From Bemisia tabaci (lineage: Eukaryota > Arthropoda > Insecta > Hemiptera > Aleyrodidae): DNA of 64,000 nucleotides. The notes under the pieces are model-generated. The model was not told the DNA's origin, did no database searches, and was given only the letters and a program-made list of their open reading frames with translations. The translations under genes were made by a program, and so were the position numbers. The stretch covers positions 22,382,116 to 22,446,115 of the forward strand of contig NC_092801.1 of assembly GCF_918797505.1 (NCBI RefSeq), in the 5' to 3' direction. Of this stretch, positions 59,214 through 64,000 are shown one piece after another. Within the stretch, counting starts at the first letter, position 1. Every line of letters starts with the position of its first letter.

Positions 59214-59602
59214 TTTAATACTTGTATTGTTTTTTAAATGAGATCGGTTTTTCATCCTCGAGGCAACCATGTCGCATTGGATTCAAGGTGGTTGAAACCA
59301 TTCGTCATCGCCTCTTTAGGCAGCATTAGCTTCAGGCCAATCAAAATCGTCCTTTTACTAACTTCAATCTTACCTAAGTTTCTTATTTTCAGTCAAAAAA
59401 GCTGTTTGAACTTTCAAAGCTCAGAATTCATTTTTCATGAGACCTACATCAGAAGCACCTCTTTCCGAGGAAATTCCTAAATCTTGCCCCACCCTCATTC
59501 TAAAGATTCTATTTAAATTTTTAAATATTCAGATAAGTTTTGGATTCCATCGATTTGAATCAAAGGAGTTCCATAGTATGTGGTGTTTGCAGTTTCACTG
59601 TT

Positions 59603-59876
59603 GACAGGGCTGCCACAGTCAGGGAAACCAGTAAATGTCAGGGAATTTTAAAAAGTCAAGGAAAACCGGGAAGTGTCAGGGAAAATTTGTTAAATCTCCT
59701 TTATTTGCGCCTTAAAATGGGTTTGAGGTTTTGAACTGGAAATTTTGCCTGAAAACTACTTTCTATTATGTCTTCTTAACCATTTGCCATATCTTCAATT
59801 GTCAGGGAATTGCACCAAAATGTATCAGGGAAATGTCAGGAAATTTCAATTTCCAAATTCTGTGGCAACTCTGTGT
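59603..59876. repeat. Family P repeat, NEMP intron 5
   Basis: Begins GACAGGGCTGCCACAGTCAG and ends CTGTGGCAACTCTG, with several GTCAGGGAA motifs between. It lies about 85 bp before exon 6. Confidence 0.55.
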
Positions 59877-59960
59877 TGATGTTTTTTCAGCCTCAGTGGC
59901 TATTTATCAAGTGAACGTGTGTTCCTCAGTATTGTTATTTATTCTGTGCTCATTTTTCAG

Positions 59961-60253
59961 GGTGTTGGCCTGATTCTTGTCTTCCTGAGCAGTTATTTCC
60001 AAGAAGCAACGCTGAGCATAGATCTCTTTCTACTGGCGTTCCATAATTTTCCACCTAGCTGGTCAGCTAAAATGCGACTGAACGTGCGGCAACGATTTTT
60101 CCCTCCGAAACCGGCCAGGCTTCTTACAGAAGACGAATACCATGAACAAGGGAGCATAGAAACAGTTAAAGCACTTGATCACCTTCGTGCCCACTGCTCT
60201 AGTCCAGATTGCAATCAATGGAGAACAATTCTCAAGCTCAAAGATCCTTTAAG
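59961..60253 (+). CDS. NEMP-like gene, exon 6 (last membrane segment, nucleoplasmic tail)
   Basis: The acceptor is CATTTTTCAG at 59960 and the donor GTAAAA at 60254; the exon ends in phase 2. It starts GVGLILVFLSSYFQ (hydrophobic, last membrane region), followed by a basic stretch MRLNVRQRFFPPKP and the conserved tail motifs ARLLTEDEYHEQG, ETVKALDHLR and SPDCNQW. These are typical of the NEMP nucleoplasmic region. Confidence 0.93.
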
Positions 60254-61070
60254 GTAAAACTGGGACTAATCTTGAATTTTCTATTTGATTTGCGCCTGCT
60301 AAATGTTTCATGACCATTGTTTCTGAGTTTTGCATAGAATCAAATAACGTCCTGTAAAGATTTTTGCAGGCTTCTTAATGGAGCAGTGTTTCTTCCCCGC
60401 CCTGTGTTGTTCTAAGTCTAAAAAATTTGTAACATTTGAGCCAAAGTGTCGAGATTAAGGTAGCCACATTTTCATTCAGTACAAACTGTGATGATAGAGA
60501 TTTAATTCAAGTAGAAAATCGTTTTTTTATGCCAGGGAATTTAAATTGATGTGCTGGAAAACGTTAATATCTTGGTAAGGAGTTACTTTCTATGATTTTT
60601 CTTGAAGAAATCATGTTCAACATGAAACTTTGATGGGACAACATTTGTCATTACGCTTAAACTTGCACCTTGTGTAGTTATTTATAAAGATTATCAGTGG
60701 TGTTGGAGGTGAAAACGTATTATCAAAAATTTAAAACAAGTAGGAGGTATGTAACATGTCAATAACAGCCAGTTCAAATAAAGTGAGAAATGTAATACTC
60801 TTCCTCTCAAAGAAGGACTATCCTACAATATTGTAAGAAAGCAAAGTGGCACACAAGTTGCAACAATTACAGAACATATCCTTTTTTTCAAATTTACTCC
60901 ACTGCCACTGATATCCCAAAGGCCACTGAGTCACTTGACTGACCTGAGTCTATCAACCTTGCCTGTCTTTGGATAGGGAGGCCTGAAACTAAGTTACTCT
61001 CATATTGTTTGATACCCATATTAATTACTGATTTTCAGTATTTTCACCGCTGTTAGAGGTAATTTAGGGG

Positions 61071-61314
61071 CTTGGAGGACAAGGCGCATAAGTGCAGATT
61101 TTGGAAAGATTGAGATATTAATGATCTCATGAAACTAGTTTCAATACATATTCTGTGAAAAATTCGCTCCCAAATTCCAACTTTTAAGCATCAAAAAGTC
61201 ATTTTGAACTTTCTTTCCGCCACAAGGATCCATGTAATTTCAAAACTGCAAACGCATGTTTCTCGAAATAGCAAAAACTGCACCTATGCGCCTTGTCCTC
61301 CAAGCCCCTCAATT
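61071..61314. mobile_element. Family U inverted-repeat element, NEMP intron 6
   Basis: AGGGGCTTGGAGGACAAGGC and inverted TGCGCCTTGTCCTCCAAGCC ends; interior as in the copy at 47187. Confidence 0.82.
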
Positions 61315-61365
61315 CTGTTGGATTCTTTTTAGTAGTCCTAATTGCTTGTTACATTTTGTCCGCAG

Positions 61366-61498
61366 GTTCGCCAAATTCATGGAAGGTTCTTCGCACCTAG
61401 CAGATGATGAAGTTCTAGAGTATGAAATTGAATCAAAAAGACTCTATCAAGATGATTTCCTGACAGATGACTCAAATGCCTCCGATGATGAAGATTAA
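61366..61498 (+). CDS. NEMP-like gene, exon 7 (C-terminus and stop)
   Basis: The acceptor TTTGTCCGCAG ends at 61365. The split codon AG|G restores Arg, followed by FAKFMEGSSHLADDEV, matching the family's RFADFVEGSSHL. The protein ends with an acidic run and TAA at 61496-61498. A family-U element (61071-61314) sits only about 50 bp before this exon, so branch point and polypyrimidine tract are squeezed into that gap. Confidence 0.93.
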
Positions 61499-63340
61499 GA
61501 GCGAAAACAAAGATTAGAATTATGAAAACCTCTGATCACCAAGAAAAAGTTCCTTGTTGTTAAGCAAAATATTTTGAGTCATTTTTTGAAAAAAGGTCCT
61601 TTTCAGAGGCGAGTTGACCACATGAGAAAAGCACACAATCCCAAGAGCGGACTTTAGTAATTATCATTAGTTATTGCAATACTATACATCAGATCTGCTG
61701 TTAGTCGAAAAAAAAATAATGATGAAGATCTTACAGAATTCGCACTTTTTCTCAGACTTCATGTTTTATTATTGAAAACGGAATACTTTTTCTATGTCTT
61801 TTGTATGAGCATATAAGTTCTTGCAGACTGGAATTCTTTTTCTGAAAATATGAAGGAGAAATGTGCCATACTGTGCTTAAGATGTTAAAGTTTAAAAAAA
61901 AATGAAATTTCCACCTACAATATTATACCTCAAAATCGCTTTTCTGGAAAATATTACTGCATACATGAAAATCTTAAAGACTTCTTATACGTTGCTGCCC
62001 TCCGAGCATTTATTCGCTCATCTTGAGATATTTTTACCTCTGAAATTAAAATGCAAAAATCATTATAATAAACTTAAAAATCTGATATCCTTAGGCTTTG
62101 ATGATTTCCAACAGCTTGAACCTAAAATAGAAAAACATGATCCCGAAAGTGCTCTTATAGACAGATTCATTCTTTTTTAGATTCTTCAAATTTCTGTCTT
62201 TCAGCTCAACTTAAAAAAGAACAACTTTTATAGCAGTCATGAAGGCATTTAAAAATTTTAAGCACACACGGAACCAGAAAACGCTTTTTAGCTACCTCAA
62301 TCGTCTTTTAACTTTCATATTCTTATATCCGCTATTTATTACTACTTGCTATATTGCCCTGTTTAGTATCTATTAGATTTTTTTGCAATTTTTCTCATTT
62401 TTGTAGATTTAGTCTTTACATATTGCTCTAATTTCATTTCTGTCTCCATCAGAGTCCAAAAGTTCATTACTGTGTGATTGTACAGCCTTAAAAGAGGTAA
62501 TCTTTCGAATCTGATGTAACCCCTCAAAAGAAAACTCATGTAAGATCGTTAATGGTTGAGTCTTATCAATAATTCTTGAGTGGCTTTAATACTTTTTTTT
62601 TCTTTTTTTTTTTTTTTTTTTTTGATAGTGCCTTGTAATTTAATTCGACTGCTCAACCCCACCATTAATAACTGCTTGTAAAGTGACTAATGAGTTGATA
62701 CTAATTCATTTAAAGCGTTTTCATCTCGCCTCTGAACCCAGTACTTTTGTTTTGATTTATTCTTGTTATGTGATTTTACCTTTACCTACCTATGTAATTT
62801 TACCTTAATTTAATATATTTTAAGCTACAGATAGTTTGTTATTAGTTTTTTCTTTGCTATTTTTTAGGCAACATACTCATATGATACTTTTGTGACTTAT
62901 TTTTAATACGACTTTAAAAATATGTGTACTTAATTAGTTTGCATTCTGCCATGGTACGCTGTATTTTTTCCTCTCTTTTTATTTTGATTATGCTCAATTT
63001 TTTTTTAGAAAGATGTCATTAAAATAGCTGGACTAAATTGTGTAGTATGTATGCTTATTCTCTTTGAACGTAACGGACAAAAGTGATAGTCGTATTGCTC
63101 AGTTACAAAATGTTACTCTTACAGAATGCTTAAATTCACATTGTAACAAAACGTGACTTTTCAAATGCATGGATAGTAGTTTTTTAAGCAAACTAGATTT
63201 TGGCTCTATGAAGTTTAATAGGTACTAGGCAAAGCCAGCAGCAACTGTAGGTCAATCAAAATTCTATTCATTGCCTTTTATTTCCAAAAGTATTGTTTTG
63301 TATCAGAACATTTTTTTCACAGCAATAAATGAAACAAAAG
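61499..63340 (+). other. Probable 3' UTR of the NEMP-like gene and flank
   Basis: AT-rich non-coding DNA follows the stop. Possible poly(A) signals (AATAAA) lie at 62067-62072 and 63324-63329. A long T tract lies near 62580-62625. No second gene was recognised here. Confidence 0.4.
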
Positions 63341-64000
63341 AAAATCCGCCATTCATTTTTATTTATTTTATAAATGATGTTCCTTTCCTTGTAAAAATTT
63401 CAAGACCTTGAATTATTTTTTAAAAATCAGCAGATGATAACTTAATCAGAGAACTGAATTTCTGCATGCAGGCATTAATCACTTTCAGTTGAATGCTTTA
63501 TCTTTGTTGCAATTTTTTTCAATCTAGTTGAAACTGGATAAAACAATTAATGATCTGAGTGTCTTTGATAAACTACCGTCATGATATGTATCAAAAAGAG
63601 CATCATGACAACTGAGCTGTCAAAATTTCGCCAATTTAATTTAAAATGAACGGAATGATTCTGCTGTAATGGCAAAATTAATCCTTATTGCACAATCCAA
63701 GAGTTATAAAAGTAGTAAGTGCCCTAAAGTAGATGTAATTTCTGGCAAAACAGCAGCAAGTCCACATTATCCTACAAGGGAGTATTATTCACTGCCGTCT
63801 TGAGGAAATGAGTTTTCTTTTTTCTTAACTCATAACATTAAAAATTATCGTCAATAATTTAAAACGTAATCATGCCAAAGACGACTTAAACTTCTGTCTT
63901 GCCTAACCTGAAGTAAACAAGTCCCTGTTTTTCATACTGAAAGCTGACATTTTTGCAATTTAATATCTTCAAAGAATTTTTCAAACTGCAGGATAGTTAC
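63341..64000. other. AT-rich 3' flank, nothing recognised
   Basis: No element, exon or RNA gene seen in the last 660 bp. Confidence 0.4.

Larger units (their letters stand above)
35905..61498 (+). other. NEMP1/TMEM194-like nuclear envelope membrane protein gene (whole gene, 7 coding exons)
   Basis: NEMP proteins are multi-pass inner-nuclear-membrane proteins with a signal peptide, a lumenal domain, about five membrane segments and a nucleoplasmic tail; family work links them to nuclear envelope stiffness and fertility. Here seven exons join in phase: 35905-36001, 55899-56017, 56467-56677, 57235-57401, 58346-58561, 59961-60253 and 61366-61498. All introns are GT-AG. They total 1236 nt, giving 411 residues (human NEMP1 is about 444). 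What is visible: signal peptide (1 to about 30), lumenal CYKGKPKYLIHLWETV segment, membrane segments in exons 4-6, and a tail with RLLTEDEYHEQG, SPDCNQW and FMEGSSHL, all recalled as NEMP hallmarks. The acidic C-terminus ends DDSNASDDED. The family call and exons 2-7 are secure. Exon 1 rests on phase, signal peptide and donor site alone. Intron 1 (about 19.9 kb) contains a PTB gene. Confidence 0.9.

Noticed and set aside
61902..62180. A 92-codon open frame in the NEMP 3' region
   Set aside because: No recognisable domain and no supporting splice sites; lies in the likely 3' UTR.

Overview
This window is animal nuclear DNA, most likely from an arthropod. It has GT-AG introns, long AT-rich introns, a short TTAGG array (3474-3493, the usual arthropod telomere motif) and very dense small DNA transposons. 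The style of the small repeats suggests a hemipteran such as a whitefly, but that is only an impression. No bacterial genes, CRISPR array, rRNA or convincing tRNA was seen. Family letters (A, B, C and so on) are labels made up for this window.

Layout. Positions 1 to about 35 kb hold almost nothing but repeats: many inverted-repeat elements, often inserted into one another, separated by anonymous AT-rich DNA. From about 35.9 kb to 61.5 kb one plus-strand gene can be assembled by hand. It is a NEMP1/TMEM194-type nuclear-envelope protein with seven coding exons (97, 119, 211, 167, 216, 293 and 133 nt). Their phases join without a break to give 411 residues. The first exon carries the signal peptide and is followed by an intron of about 19.9 kb. 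From 61.5 kb to the end lie the 3' UTR and AT-rich flank.

Inside the first intron, on the same strand, lies one uninterrupted 596-codon reading frame for a polypyrimidine-tract-binding protein (PTBP1/hephaestus type, four RRMs). A coding region without introns, inside another gene's intron and richer in GC than its surroundings, makes it a candidate functional retrogene. An intron-poor native gene is the alternative. The same intron holds a decayed minus-strand coding relic (about 36.0-37.3 kb), a complete hAT-like element (40,626-41,517) and a few small elements.

The repeats are the other main content. Target-site duplications can be read directly for several families: 4 bp for family A, about 10 bp for family I, 8 bp for the hAT-like family J, TA for the CACTGAAAA-ended family K, and 13 bp for a poly(A) retroposon. 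A 3.3-kb foldback (8,445-11,753) encloses a broken minus-strand ORF with a GCDTTS-type motif and a tesmin-like CXC cysteine cluster, itself split by a family-I insertion. No obviously new multi-gene system was found. The strongest points are the NEMP gene model with its nested PTB gene, and a nesting order that gives relative ages for many small transposon families.
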